NCBI GenBank assembly: GCA_025450095.1
Contig: JANWID010000001.1
Location: 1 to 14,160, forward strand
Direction of reading: 5' to 3'
Source: Bacteroidia bacterium
GTDB lineage: Bacteria; Bacteroidota; Bacteroidia; AKYH767-A; OLB10
Length of the DNA: 14,160 bases
Below, in pieces: positions 1-7,824 of the stretch (positions are counted from its first letter, which is position 1; every line of letters begins with the position of its first letter). The notes beneath the pieces are model-generated. The model was given only the letters and a program-made list of their open reading frames with translations, was not told the origin of the DNA and searched no databases. The position numbers were made by a program, and so were the translations under genes.

Positions 1-120
1 CTAAAAATCTACTTATACTGCGTTATGCGCCCGCCGCGGCGGATTAAAATACTCATCCCGACATTATCGTCGGGACTGCGGTTTTAAAAAATTCACATTC
101 CTTGTCTAAGCGATTTTTAG
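1..120. repeat. Candidate small inverted-repeat element at window edge
   Basis: Bases 1-9 (ctaaaaatc) are exactly reverse-complementary to bases 112-120 (gatttttag), and the match continues imperfectly inward with a one-base gap. Between the arms lie a perfect 12-bp palindrome, ccgccgcggcgg at 31-42, and a 7-bp stem with 6-base loop, tcccgac (56-62) with gtcggga (69-75). Nested hairpins inside short terminal repeats, with no coding capacity, fit a MITE- or REP-like element. The left boundary may lie outside the window, so full length and any target duplication cannot be judged. Two separate chance inverted repeats remain possible. Confidence 0.4.
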
Positions 121-202
121 AGGTTCCCTTAGTACCGTTATCACATATTCCACTCATTTCCAATAATTAATCTGTACGCTATTCAGGTTTCCCGAATTTC
201 AG

Positions 203-210
203 TACCTTTG
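203..210 (+). promoter_or_regulatory. Probable secA promoter -7 element (Bacteroidota type)
   Basis: The sequence tacctttg matches the Bacteroidota sigma-A -7 consensus TAnnTTTG exactly and is followed by C, as is common. Transcription would begin around 215-218, giving a leader of about 40 bases before the secA ATG at 258. No clear TTG/TTTG -33 element sits at the usual 17-23 base spacing, so the call rests on the -7 box and its position. Confidence 0.55.
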
Positions 211-257
211 CCCCTCTCTTAACTGATCTATAATTCAGGCAATTAACAATAAAAACA

Positions 258-3200
258 ATGCTCGATTTTGTAAATAAAACCCTGTCGAAACTTTTTGGAA
301 ATAAAGCGGAGCGGGATATGAAGGATTTGACGCCTTATGTGCTGAAAATAAAAGAGGCGGAAAAATCCATCACTACCCTTTCTAATGATGAGCTTCGGGG
401 AAAAACTATTGAATTCCGGGAAAAGATCCGCCAACATGTAAAGGATACTGTTGAAGAAGCGAACAGCATAAATGAGCAGATTGACAGCAATCCTTCGATG
501 AGCATGAGCGAAAAGGAAGAGTTGTATCGCAAAATTGATGAGCTTAAAAAAGAAGAAAATAAAAAAATAGAGGAACAACTTCTCGAGTTGTTACCCGAAG
601 CTTTCGCAGTAGTTCGGGAAACTGCGCGCAGGTTTACTTCGAATCCCGAAGTCATTGCAACAGCCTGGCAGCATGATCGTGATCTTTCCGTAAAGAAAAA
701 TTATATCCGGATTGAAGGCGAGCAGGCAATTTACTCCAACACATGGGTTGCAGCCGGCAATCCGGTAACCTGGAACATGATTCATTATGATGTTCAGCTG
801 ATCGGTGGTACTGTTCTCCATGAAGGAAAAATTTCGGAGATGGCAACCGGTGAAGGTAAAACACTTGTGGCTACACTGCCACTTTACCTGAATGCACTTG
901 CCGGGAAAGGTGTTCACGTGGTAACTGTTAACGATTATCTCGCGAAACGTGACTCCGAATGGAATGGTCCTATTTTCGAATTCCTGGGACTGACTGTTGA
1001 TTGCATCGACAAACACCAGCCGAATAGCGATGAGCGTAAAAGGGCTTACCAGGCTGATATTACCTACGGAACTAATAATGAATTTGGATTCGATTACCTG
1101 CGCGATAATATGGCCAGGACTCCTGATGACATGGTTCAACGCGGTCACCATTTCGCAATTGTCGATGAGGTTGACTCGGTTTTGATTGATGATGCACGGA
1201 CTCCTTTGATTATTTCGGGCCCAACTCCAAGAGGGGATACTCATGAATTTTTCGCACTCAAACCGCGAATCGAACACCTGGTCAGCACACAACGTAATTA
1301 TGTGAATACGGTAATTGCTGACGCAAAGAAAAAAATTGCAGACAGCAAACATGATGAAGCCGGATTACCGCTCTTGCGCGCATTCCGGGGATTACCGAAA
1401 AATAAAGCGCTTATCAAGTTCCTGAGTGAAACAGGTGTGCGTGCACTGCTTCAGAAAACTGAAAATCATTACCTGCAGGATCAGCAACGGGAGATGCACA
1501 AAGTTGATGCTGAACTTTATTTTATAATTGATGAGAAAAATAATTCTATTGAGCTCACTGAAAAAGGTGTTGACCTGATCACGAACACCGGTGAAGACCC
1601 TCATTTTTTCGTTATGCCTGATGTCGGAAGTGAGATTGCTGAAATAGAAAAATCCGGATTGTCTGACCAGGAAAAGATTGAACGTAAAGATACCCTGATG
1701 CGTGATTTCGCGATGAAATCGGAACGCATTCATACTATAAACCAGCTGCTCCGTGCCTATACGTTGTATGAAAATGATATCGAATATATCATCACCGATG
1801 GAAAAGTAAAGATCGTAGATGAGCAAACCGGTCGTGTGTTGGAAGGCCGGCGTTATTCCGATGGTTTACACCAGGCAATTGAAGCAAAAGAAAATGTTAA
1901 AATTGAAGCAGCCACCCAGACCTATGCAACGGTAACATTGCAGAATTATTTCCGGATGTATCACAAGCTTGCAGGTATGACCGGAACTGCGGAAACAGAA
2001 GCGGGAGAATTCTGGCAGATTTACAAACTCGATGTCGTAGTAATTCCCACAAACCGGAAAATTGTCCGTGGCGATCGTGAAGACCTTGTTTACAAAACAA
2101 CACGCGAAAAATACAATGCAGTTATTGAAGAAATCGCCGCGTTAACCAAAGCAGGAAGACCAGTGCTGGTAGGTACCACTTCCGTGGAAATTTCAGAGCT
2201 GCTCAGCCGGATGCTGAAGTTGCGCCAGATAAAGCACAACGTCCTGAATGCAAAACTCCATCAAAGAGAAGCAGAAATTGTAGCGGAAGCAGGACAGGCC
2301 GGGACGGTAACCATTGCTACCAATATGGCGGGTCGTGGTACCGACATCAAACTCGGCCCCGGTGTTAAAGAGGCAGGCGGACTTGCCATTATCGGTACCG
2401 AACGACATGAATCACGCCGTGTCGACCGCCAGTTACGCGGCCGGTCAGGTCGCCAGGGTGATCCCGGAACAACACAATTTTTTGTTTCGCTCGAAGATAA
2501 CCTGATGCGGTTATTCGGCAGCGAGCGTATTGCAAAATATATGGACCGCCTGGGATTGAAAGAAGGTGAAGTGATTCAGCATAGCATGATCACCAAATCA
2601 ATTGAACGGGCTCAGAAAAAAGTTGAAGAGACCAACTTCGGAATCCGGAAACGTCTTTTGGAATACGATGATGTGATGAACTCACAGCGTGAAGTGATTT
2701 ATAAAAAACGCAGGCACGCGTTATTCGGAGAACGCTTGTCACTTGATCTTGACAATATGCGTTACGACCTGAGTGAAAGTATCGCACAGGCTTTTTCTGA
2801 CAACAGGGATCTCAGTGAATTCAAAATGGAAATCATTCGTGCATTTTCAATTGATTCACCTGTTGATCAAAAAGAATTCAACCAGGTGAGCACGGAAGAC
2901 CTGACGCAAAAAATTTACGATGCCGCCCAGGCTCAGTACCAGGCCAAAACTCAACTCATAGCCGACAAAGCATACCCGGTAATCAGCAATATATACGAAC
3001 ACCAGGGTCAGACCATTGAAAATATACTGGTGCCATTTACCGATGGTATGAAGCAGATTCAGGTGGCAGTCAGTCTTAAAAAAGCATTCGAATCAAAAGC
3101 ATATGAATTAATGCGGGCTTTTGAACGCACCATTACACTTGCATTAATTGATGATGCGTGGAAAGAACACTTGCGTGAAATGGATGAGTTGAAGACTTCC

Positions 3201-3584
3201 GTTCAGAATGCTGTATATGAACAAAAAGACCCACTGCTCATTTATAAATTTGAATCGTTCCAGCTCTTTAAAAAAATGTTGGAAGAAATAAACAGGGATG
3301 TGCTATCCTTCCTGTTTAAAGGATTTATTCCAGCCCAGGATCCGGCGAATGTTCGCGAAGCAAGACCTCCTCAGAAAACCGATATGAGCAAGCTTCGGAC
3401 TTCACATGAAGAAGTACCAGTAGGAGCTACGGTTTCTTCCAATGCTGCACAGAATGGAAGCCGGCAACAACCGGTTCAAAAAACACAGCCGGTCCGCGCC
3501 GAACCCAAAGTGGGCAGAAATGACCCCTGCCCTTGCGGAAGCGGAAAGAAATTTAAGAACTGCCACGGTGCAGTGGAAGCGTGA
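258..3584 (+). CDS. secA: SecA, preprotein translocase motor ATPase
   Basis: SecA drives ATP-dependent export of unfolded preproteins through SecYEG at the inner membrane. Visible motifs: Walker A ATGEGKT at residues 196-202; Walker B region DEVDS at 303-307 followed by DDART (most homologues have DEART); MTGTA at 573-577; helicase motif TNMAGRGTD at 688-696; and a C-terminal SEC-C zinc motif of form CxCx8CH (C1091, C1093, C1102, H1103) behind a Pro/Gln-rich linker. At 1108 aa it is about 200 residues longer than E. coli SecA (901 aa). The extra length lies partly in the preprotein-crosslinking region (about 340-410), as is usual in Bacteroidota. The ATG at 258 gives the expected N-terminal helix and has no Shine-Dalgarno, normal for this phylum. 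No frameshift is seen. It stands alone on the plus strand, behind its own predicted promoter. Confidence 0.98.
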   Translation: MLDFVNKTLSKLFGNKAERDMKDLTPYVLKIKEAEKSITTLSNDELRGKTIEFREKIRQHVKDTVEEANSINEQIDSNPSMSMSEKEELYRKIDELKKEENKKIEEQLLELLPEAFAVVRETARRFTSNPEVIATAWQHDRDLSVKKNYIRIEGEQAIYSNTWVAAGNPVTWNMIHYDVQLIGGTVLHEGKISEMATGEGKTLVATLPLYLNALAGKGVHVVTVNDYLAKRDSEWNGPIFEFLGLTVDCIDKHQPNSDERKRAYQADITYGTNNEFGFDYLRDNMARTPDDMVQRGHHFAIVDEVDSVLIDDARTPLIISGPTPRGDTHEFFALKPRIEHLVSTQRNYVNTVIADAKKKIADSKHDEAGLPLLRAFRGLPKNKALIKFLSETGVRALLQKTENHYLQDQQREMHKVDAELYFIIDEKNNSIELTEKGVDLITNTGEDPHFFVMPDVGSEIAEIEKSGLSDQEKIERKDTLMRDFAMKSERIHTINQLLRAYTLYENDIEYIITDGKVKIVDEQTGRVLEGRRYSDGLHQAIEAKENVKIEAATQTYATVTLQNYFRMYHKLAGMTGTAETEAGEFWQIYKLDVVVIPTNRKIVRGDREDLVYKTTREKYNAVIEEIAALTKAGRPVLVGTTSVEISELLSRMLKLRQIKHNVLNAKLHQREAEIVAEAGQAGTVTIATNMAGRGTDIKLGPGVKEAGGLAIIGTERHESRRVDRQLRGRSGRQGDPGTTQFFVSLEDNLMRLFGSERIAKYMDRLGLKEGEVIQHSMITKSIERAQKKVEETNFGIRKRLLEYDDVMNSQREVIYKKRRHALFGERLSLDLDNMRYDLSESIAQAFSDNRDLSEFKMEIIRAFSIDSPVDQKEFNQVSTEDLTQKIYDAAQAQYQAKTQLIADKAYPVISNIYEHQGQTIENILVPFTDGMKQIQVAVSLKKAFESKAYELMRAFERTITLALIDDAWKEHLREMDELKTSVQNAVYEQKDPLLIYKFESFQLFKKMLEEINRDVLSFLFKGFIPAQDPANVREARPPQKTDMSKLRTSHEEVPVGATVSSNAAQNGSRQQPVQKTQPVRAEPKVGRNDPCPCGSGKKFKNCHGAVEA

Positions 3585-3608
3585 TTATAGTAGGTAGTCT
3601 GCAGCAGG

Positions 3609-3692
3609 CAGTCGCCAGTCACTAGTCACTAGTCACCAGTCACCAGTCACCCGTTACCCGTTACCAGTCACCCGTCACTAATCACAAGTCAC
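3609..3692. repeat. 12-unit heptanucleotide tandem repeat
   Basis: Twelve consecutive 7-bp units fill this stretch without a phase break. Four are exactly cagtcac, two tagtcac and two ccgttac, with single variants cagtcgc, ccgtcac, taatcac and aagtcac, giving a consensus near YMGTYAC. The array begins 24 bases after the secA stop and ends 53 bases before the next possible start codon. It is not part of a protein-coding frame that I can support. Base variation between units suggests an old array rather than a freshly expanded one. Confidence 0.85.
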
Positions 3693-3719
3693 CAGTTGAA
3701 AACCAATTTACCTTATTCA

Positions 3720-3748
3720 TTGTTTAAGTAACATAACCATATCCTTTG
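3720..3748 (+). promoter_or_regulatory. Weak candidate promoter for the glutathione peroxidase gene
   Basis: A TTG at 3720-3722 is followed, 18 bases on, by atcctttg at 3741-3748. This resembles the Bacteroidota -33/-7 pair with TA changed to AT. If it is used, transcription would start near 3755, downstream of the TTG start candidate at 3746, and translation would have to begin at the ATG at 3779. The match is imperfect. Confidence 0.3.
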
Positions 3749-4366
3749 AAGGGTCCTTCAAAACCGGTAATTTTAATTATGACACTAACCCTGATTTCTG
3801 TAATGCTTGGGATTTTTAGCTTATTTGGAAATAAAGAAGGTGATCTCAGGCCTTACTTTAAAACCAGGAATCAACATCCTGAAAAAACAATTTATGGTTT
3901 TACCATGAATGATATTGACGGGAAACCTGTAAACCTTGGCGATTATAAAGGTAAAGTCGTGGTTATTGTGAATGTTGCCAGCAAATGCGGTTACACTCCG
4001 CAGTATGAAGACATGGAAAAATTTTACAAGCAGTATCAGGAGAAAGGCGTTGTGATACTGGCTTTCCCGGCCAATAATTTTCTGAGCCAGGAACCCGGCA
4101 CCGATGCTGAGATCAAAGAATTCTGCGATAAAAAATATGGCGTTACGTTTCCAATATTTTCCAAAATTTCTGTAAAAGGAAAAGACAAGGCGCCGTTGTA
4201 TAATTTCCTCACGTCAAAAGAAGAAAATGGTGTGATGGAATCCTCGGTAAAATGGAATTTTCAGAAATACCTTGTTGACCGCCAGGGCCAGTTGGTTACT
4301 TTTTTTGATCCGGGAACAAAAGTTACAGATCCTGCATTTGTCGAAGCAGTTCAAAAATTGCTCTAG
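3746..4366 (+). CDS. Glutathione peroxidase family (thioredoxin-type), membrane-anchored
   Basis: The product reduces hydrogen or lipid peroxides. The peroxidatic residue is Cys81 in NVASKCGYTPQY, the usual cysteine in place of selenocysteine. Gln115 (in AFPANNFLSQEPG) and Trp170-Asn171 (VKWNFQKYLV) complete the catalytic tetrad. Cys127 in EIKEFCDKKYGVTFP sits where thioredoxin-dependent GPx enzymes keep their resolving cysteine, so thioredoxin rather than glutathione is the likely reductant. A hydrophobic stretch at about residues 8-27 should act as a signal anchor or signal peptide, placing the enzyme in the envelope; there is no lipobox. The start is uncertain: the TTG at 3746 gives Lys2 and Lys6 ahead of the hydrophobic run, whereas ATG at 3779 (residue 12) would remove them. 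An in-frame stop at 3734 excludes longer versions. It runs convergent with the next gene, 34 bp away. Confidence 0.93.
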   Translation: MKGPSKPVILIMTLTLISVMLGIFSLFGNKEGDLRPYFKTRNQHPEKTIYGFTMNDIDGKPVNLGDYKGKVVVIVNVASKCGYTPQYEDMEKFYKQYQEKGVVILAFPANNFLSQEPGTDAEIKEFCDKKYGVTFPIFSKISVKGKDKAPLYNFLTSKEENGVMESSVKWNFQKYLVDRQGQLVTFFDPGTKVTDPAFVEAVQKLL

Positions 4367-4400
4367 GAAATTAATTATCTAAAACAGGAATAACCAAAAT

Positions 4401-5327
4401 TCAGGTTAGCTTTCTTTCCGGGAAAACCTGCACCAATCCATTGATAACATAATCATAAAAAGGATATCGGATTTTTTCTGGTATAAAGTATTTCAATATT
4501 CCACTATCAATCATTTTTACAACAAAATTTGTAGAGATAAAAAAATAGATCAATGTTTTATACCAGGGAGTCTGCACTGCACTTTTCTTTAGCTGTTCCC
4601 CATAAATTTCCGGCCGCATAAGGTGCACCTTTGTGATTGAAATAAGATATTGACGTTGTCGTGAAATATACGATTTACAGGTGATCAGGTCATCATGGAA
4701 TACGGGTGCTACTCCGTCGATATAATACATTTCAATACCCATTTTCAGGGCCCGGTTTCCCATGTCATAATCTTCATGATCACGCAGGTTTTTTTCAAAT
4801 CCATTCAGCTTTTTAAAAGTATCCTTGCTTATTGACATGTTAGCTGCTGAAAGAAAAAAATTATCACGGGTCATTGGAATACGTTCATTGAATGAACGGC
4901 TCCAACCCAAGCGGGCATATAGTTTGATCCGGTACTGCTGAATATCCGTGGTGAATAATTCAGGATCTTCCAGGATATACCCAACCATAATACTTCCCGG
5001 TTTAAGTTGGTGATGCTGCCAATGATCACGGAGACAATCCTGAAACGGACGGGTATCATCATCAAGATAAAGGATCAGGTCATACGTACTGTTAGCAGCA
5101 CCGGTATTCCTGGCACCTGCGCGCCCCTGGTTTGGTGTTTCAATTATTTTTAAAGGCAATTGCTCCTGGAATTTTTCCGCTACTTCCCGGGTATTATCTT
5201 TTGATCCATCAATAACAATTACAACTTCATCGGCAGGTCGTGATTGCCGGGTCAGCGACTGCAGAATATTGTTAATACGGTGTGCACCATTATAAGTAAT
5301 AATAACCACTGAAATTCCGGATGACAT
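4401..5327 (-). CDS. Family 2 glycosyltransferase (GT-A fold)
   Basis: This enzyme transfers a sugar from a nucleotide-sugar donor to an unknown acceptor at the cytoplasmic face. The N-terminus ISVVIITYNGAHRINNIL (5-22) is the GT2 Rossmann strand. VIDGSKDNT (38-46), NQGRAGARNTGA (66-77) and YLDDDTRP (87-94, DxD metal/donor site at 89-91) follow in family order. HEDYDMGNRA at 184-193 is the ED acceptor/base motif. The C-terminal part (about 256-308) has one hydrophobic stretch, YFFISTNFVVKMI, suggesting membrane association. At 308 aa it is an ordinary single-domain GT2. No polysaccharide, O-antigen or lipid genes adjoin it, so its product cannot be named. It is transcribed alone; the previous minus-strand gene ends in a terminator before it. 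Start ATG at 5327 precedes the conserved strand by only a few residues. Confidence 0.9.
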   Translation of the reverse strand: MSSGISVVIITYNGAHRINNILQSLTRQSRPADEVVIVIDGSKDNTREVAEKFQEQLPLKIIETPNQGRAGARNTGAANSTYDLILYLDDDTRPFQDCLRDHWQHHQLKPGSIMVGYILEDPELFTTDIQQYRIKLYARLGWSRSFNERIPMTRDNFFLSAANMSISKDTFKKLNGFEKNLRDHEDYDMGNRALKMGIEMYYIDGVAPVFHDDLITCKSYISRQRQYLISITKVHLMRPEIYGEQLKKSAVQTPWYKTLIYFFISTNFVVKMIDSGILKYFIPEKIRYPFYDYVINGLVQVFPERKLT

Positions 5328-5345
5328 CGGTTGAGAATTTGTGGC

Positions 5346-5353
5346 TAAATATA
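5346..5353 (-). promoter_or_regulatory. Weak candidate -7 element for the glycosyltransferase gene
   Basis: Read on the minus strand this is TATATTTA, one base from TAnnTTTG, 18 bases before the glycosyltransferase start codon. A TTG on the minus strand at 5379-5377 lies 23 bases upstream, the outer limit of the usual spacing. It is the best match in the gap, but weak. Confidence 0.3.
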
Positions 5354-5462
5354 AGCGGAATCCGTTTTATACGTATCAACAATGCAATTAAATAATTTTA
5401 TTTGCTGCCTTTCCTTGTTGATTCTATAATAATTGAGGGCATTGTTCGCTGTTATACCGGAT

Positions 5463-5505
5463 AAAAAAATTAAGGGAAACGATTTTGAAATCATTTCCCT
5501 TAATT
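5463..5505 (-). terminator. Intrinsic terminator of the 124-aa protein gene
   Basis: Arms 5468-5479 and 5494-5505 pair perfectly over 12 bp (aattaagggaaa with tttcccttaatt). After one mismatch, a further 5 bp pair (gattt with aaatc), leaving an almost closed loop. On the minus strand the stem is followed by a run of seven T (complement of 5463-5469). The plus-strand exit has no T tract, so the element acts on leftward transcription, ending the gene whose stop lies 44 bases away. Confidence 0.85.
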
Positions 5506-5548
5506 ACTTAAAAAATTTATTAAGATGAATACTGACTTACATTATTGT

Positions 5549-5923
5549 TCAGGCAGCATTCAGTGTTCCGGACTGATTTTCTTCGAACCAGATTTTAGTT
5601 CTGAATGTCCTGTTCTGAAGATTAGAGATTAGTTGATAATCCATTTTTCCGGAGAGATCTTTTTCCCAGCAGAATACCAAATTTTTAAACAGACGGGCCA
5701 GGTATTTAATAAACCCGATGCTTTCACCTGAAATCTTTCCGGAATTCATACTTGTAAAATAAAATTTGTACCGGTTAAGTACAGGTTCTCCAACTCTGGA
5801 ATCGGAATCAATTAATACTTCCCCGTCGTAATCCACTATTACATTGTAATTCTCAGCTTGCTGTGTGTTTGCTTCAATCAATGAAGCCAGTTCTGATAAC
5901 GAAGGTTTATGAAACAGGTTCAT
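5549..5923 (-). CDS. Unrecognised 124-aa cytoplasmic protein
   Basis: I do not recognise this family. The protein has 124 residues, no signal peptide and no membrane segment. Its N-terminus (MNLFHKPSLSELASLIEA) looks helical, followed by a strand-rich part (YNVIVDYDGEVLIDSD, about 26-41; LNRYKFYFTS, 49-58) and a second helical region, SIGFIKYLARLFKNLVFCWE at about 68-87. The C-terminus (RTFRTKIWFEENQSGTLNAA) ends in a short polar tail. It reads as a small folded alpha/beta protein rather than a remnant: codons are continuous, the length is sensible and a strong intrinsic terminator follows 44 bases past the stop. The glycosyltransferase downstream is separated by that terminator, so this is a single-gene unit. 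The ATG at 5923 is the first start in the open frame. No good promoter match was found upstream. Confidence 0.7.
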   Translation of the reverse strand: MNLFHKPSLSELASLIEANTQQAENYNVIVDYDGEVLIDSDSRVGEPVLNRYKFYFTSMNSGKISGESIGFIKYLARLFKNLVFCWEKDLSGKMDYQLISNLQNRTFRTKIWFEENQSGTLNAA

Positions 5924-6235
5924 GACAATAGTTTTTTAGGTTAGTATGTAAGAACAATTGATATGATTGATTTCGGAAAATTCGTGCCAAACATTGTAAG
6001 TGAAATGTAATAATGTATTATAGTTCTATTTGTCAATTGATTAAGGAAGATACTACTTACAACTATTTACTGGAAATTTCCATTTTTGAGAACTCCTTAT
6101 TTTCATAATGAAAACGGATTTCAGAAATAAGAAAATTTTTGTTCCCCATGAATATGGTACTAACATCATGATTTGTTCCGTTTAATTTTATTTCCAATAA
6201 AACTGATTCCCGGTTTAATAAACACAACTTAAAAT
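5924..6235. other. Divergent intergenic region, no confident element
   Basis: This AT-rich gap separates the minus-strand 124-aa gene from the plus-strand flavoprotein gene and must hold both promoters. I found no full TAnnTTTG box on either strand. The nearest for the plus strand is atgatttg at 6168-6175, with TTTG at 6138-6141, but the 26-base spacing is too long. A 60-codon minus-strand frame at 6063-6245 overlaps the flavoprotein start codon and is not called as a gene. Confidence 0.6.
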
Positions 6236-7438
6236 ATGGAAGCATTACTCACATCACAAAGCATCGACCAACAAGAACTTTTGCAAAAGGCCCAGGCAAC
6301 AGGTAAAGAAATTCAACAATACGAAAACGAGGAACGTCAAAACCGTCGGTTATCACGTCCGACTTTTGATGCTTTGAAAAATGCAGGATTCCTGAGGATG
6401 TATCTGCCTCAGTCGTTGGGCGGTCTTGAAGCTGATCCGGTTACAGTAGCTAAAATAATTGAAGAAACAGCACTGCATAATACCGCTGCAGGTTGGGCAT
6501 TAATGGTTGCTAATGCAACCTCATGGTGGTGCGGAAGATTACCAGAAAAAGCAATGGATGAAATTCTCGATGGTGATCCTGATACAATTGTTGCTTCTGC
6601 TTTTCATCCGCCCAAAGCCGCATTACGTTCTGACGGAGGATTCATTATTAATGGCAGGGGACCATTATATAGCAATATCAATGAAAGCAAATGGGTTTTC
6701 ATGACAGCGATGGTCATGGAAGATGGTGCCATGAAAATGCATAATGGTCAGCCCGTTGTGATTGGGGCAATCATGAAAACATCCGAATGTGAAATCATCG
6801 ATACCTGGCACACCATCGGCATGCAGGCAACTAACAGCAATGATGTTGCAACGAAAGATGTATTCGTTCCCGATCACAGAGTATTTTACCTGATCCCGGA
6901 ATTCAAACCGAACAGTCACTTTACCGGACCCTTGTATAAATTCCCTGCTGTTGGTGTTAACCTCACCAGTTTGTTGCCACCTGTGACTATGGCAATTGCC
7001 CGAAAAGCAATTGAGGAAATTAAAATCATCGCATTTACAAAAACACCACTCGGTTCCTTTACACCTTTGGCTGAACGCAGTACGGTACAAAGTAAACTTG
7101 GAAAAGCGGAAGCACTGCTTGAATCAGCACGCGCTTACCTGTACCAGAATCTCAACTCCTGTTGGGAAAAAGTACAATCGGGGAAATCAATTACAATGGA
7201 AGACCGTGGTCAATTACTCCTGGCCGCCGTGAATGCGAATATGAACAGTGTGCAGGCTGTAGACCTGGTATATTCCATTGCTGGTAGTTCGGCCATTTAT
7301 ACCCGCAGTAAACTTGCTTATCACTTTATGGATGCACAGGTGCTGCGTCAGCATGGTTTCATGAATGAAAGTCGCTACGAAACCGCCGCCCAGGTAATGC
7401 TTGGAAAAGAGCCGGATCTGCCAGTGGTGCTTTTCTGA
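6236..7438 (+). CDS. Acyl-CoA dehydrogenase-fold flavoprotein, probably group D monooxygenase-like
   Basis: This 400-aa protein has the acyl-CoA dehydrogenase architecture. An N-terminal helical domain carries FDALKNAGFLRMYLPQSLGG (44-63). A middle beta domain contains TWHTIGMQATNSNDVATKDV (190-209), matching the W-x-x-x-G-M-x-x-T-x-S-N-D-V motif of the family. The C-terminal helical domain runs from about 245. The end (MDAQVLRQHGFMNESRYETA, 365-384) resembles the Acyl-CoA_dh_2 domain of flavin-dependent hydroxylases such as HsaA and DszC. It lacks the YEG(T) segment with a catalytic glutamate found in many true dehydrogenases. I therefore infer a flavin-dependent monooxygenase or oxidase rather than a beta-oxidation dehydrogenase; the substrate is unknown. 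Such enzymes need a flavin reductase and none is encoded nearby. It is a single-gene unit with its own terminator. The ATG at 6236 is the natural start. Confidence 0.85.
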   Translation: MEALLTSQSIDQQELLQKAQATGKEIQQYENEERQNRRLSRPTFDALKNAGFLRMYLPQSLGGLEADPVTVAKIIEETALHNTAAGWALMVANATSWWCGRLPEKAMDEILDGDPDTIVASAFHPPKAALRSDGGFIINGRGPLYSNINESKWVFMTAMVMEDGAMKMHNGQPVVIGAIMKTSECEIIDTWHTIGMQATNSNDVATKDVFVPDHRVFYLIPEFKPNSHFTGPLYKFPAVGVNLTSLLPPVTMAIARKAIEEIKIIAFTKTPLGSFTPLAERSTVQSKLGKAEALLESARAYLYQNLNSCWEKVQSGKSITMEDRGQLLLAAVNANMNSVQAVDLVYSIAGSSAIYTRSKLAYHFMDAQVLRQHGFMNESRYETAAQVMLGKEPDLPVVLF

Positions 7439-7476
7439 CTAAAGAAAATATTGAATAACACTTAACACTTTTGAAA

Positions 7477-7515
7477 AATGACTAAGGAGGATTTCCTTAG
7501 TCATTATTTATTTTT
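7477..7515 (+). terminator. Intrinsic terminator of the flavoprotein gene
   Basis: Arms 7477-7488 (aatgactaagga) and 7494-7505 (tccttagtcatt) pair perfectly over 12 bp around a 5-base loop, followed by the T-rich run attatttattttt. It begins 39 bases after the stop codon. The AAA at 7474-7476 could give weak termination on the opposite strand, but no minus-strand gene ends here. Confidence 0.85.
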
Positions 7516-7606
7516 CAATTAATGGTATTCAAAACCCAGGTCTTCAGGCCAGAGTTAATTAAAGACCGATATGGTAGGTTTTAACACTGCATGCAAAAAT
7601 TAACTT

Positions 7607-7675
7607 GTGGAATTTAAAATGATCAATTCCACTTAATGGGCTTTAGCCCTGCCTGCGAGGAATAGCGGTGGAATT
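7607..7675. repeat. REP-like inverted-repeat cluster
   Basis: The arm gtggaatt occurs at 7607-7614 and 7668-7675, with its reverse complement aattccac at 7625-7632. The middle arm can therefore pair with either neighbour. The inner palindrome gggctttagccc lies at 7638-7649. The rest of the spacer from 7439 to 7824 is AT-rich and holds only the upstream terminator; I see no gene or RNA in it. The arrangement resembles short extragenic palindromic repeats that recur in Bacteroidota genomes, but only one copy is in this window. Confidence 0.45.
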
Positions 7676-7824
7676 TTAATTGATGCGAAAAAGTTCAGCT
7701 TACAATCCATACAGAACAATTAACTGACTACGCGCGCTTTCAACTTTATGATAACAAAAAAACCTAAAAAAAAGTAACAATAAATATGGCAATTTAAAAA
7801 AATCTCATCTGGTATCAATTGTAC

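Noticed and set aside
591..1352. 253-codon minus-strand frame inside secA
   Set aside because: It is fully antisense to a complete, motif-rich secA; long mirror frames are common opposite real genes and the product shows no domain.
3609..3692. CRISPR array
   Set aside because: Units are 7 bp and contiguous, without spacers; it is a simple tandem repeat.
6063..6245. 60-codon minus-strand frame overlapping the start of the flavoprotein gene
   Set aside because: Its start codon lies inside the opposite gene, there is no promoter or terminator match, and no family is recognisable. The amphipathic-looking sequence alone is not enough.
6665..7090. 141-codon minus-strand frame inside the flavoprotein gene
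   Set aside because: Antisense shadow of a well-supported gene; Cys/His-rich composition comes from the opposite codons.
7439..7824. tRNA or structured non-coding RNA in the spacer
   Set aside because: No cloverleaf, T-loop consensus or known riboswitch core; only the terminator and the inverted-repeat cluster are visible.
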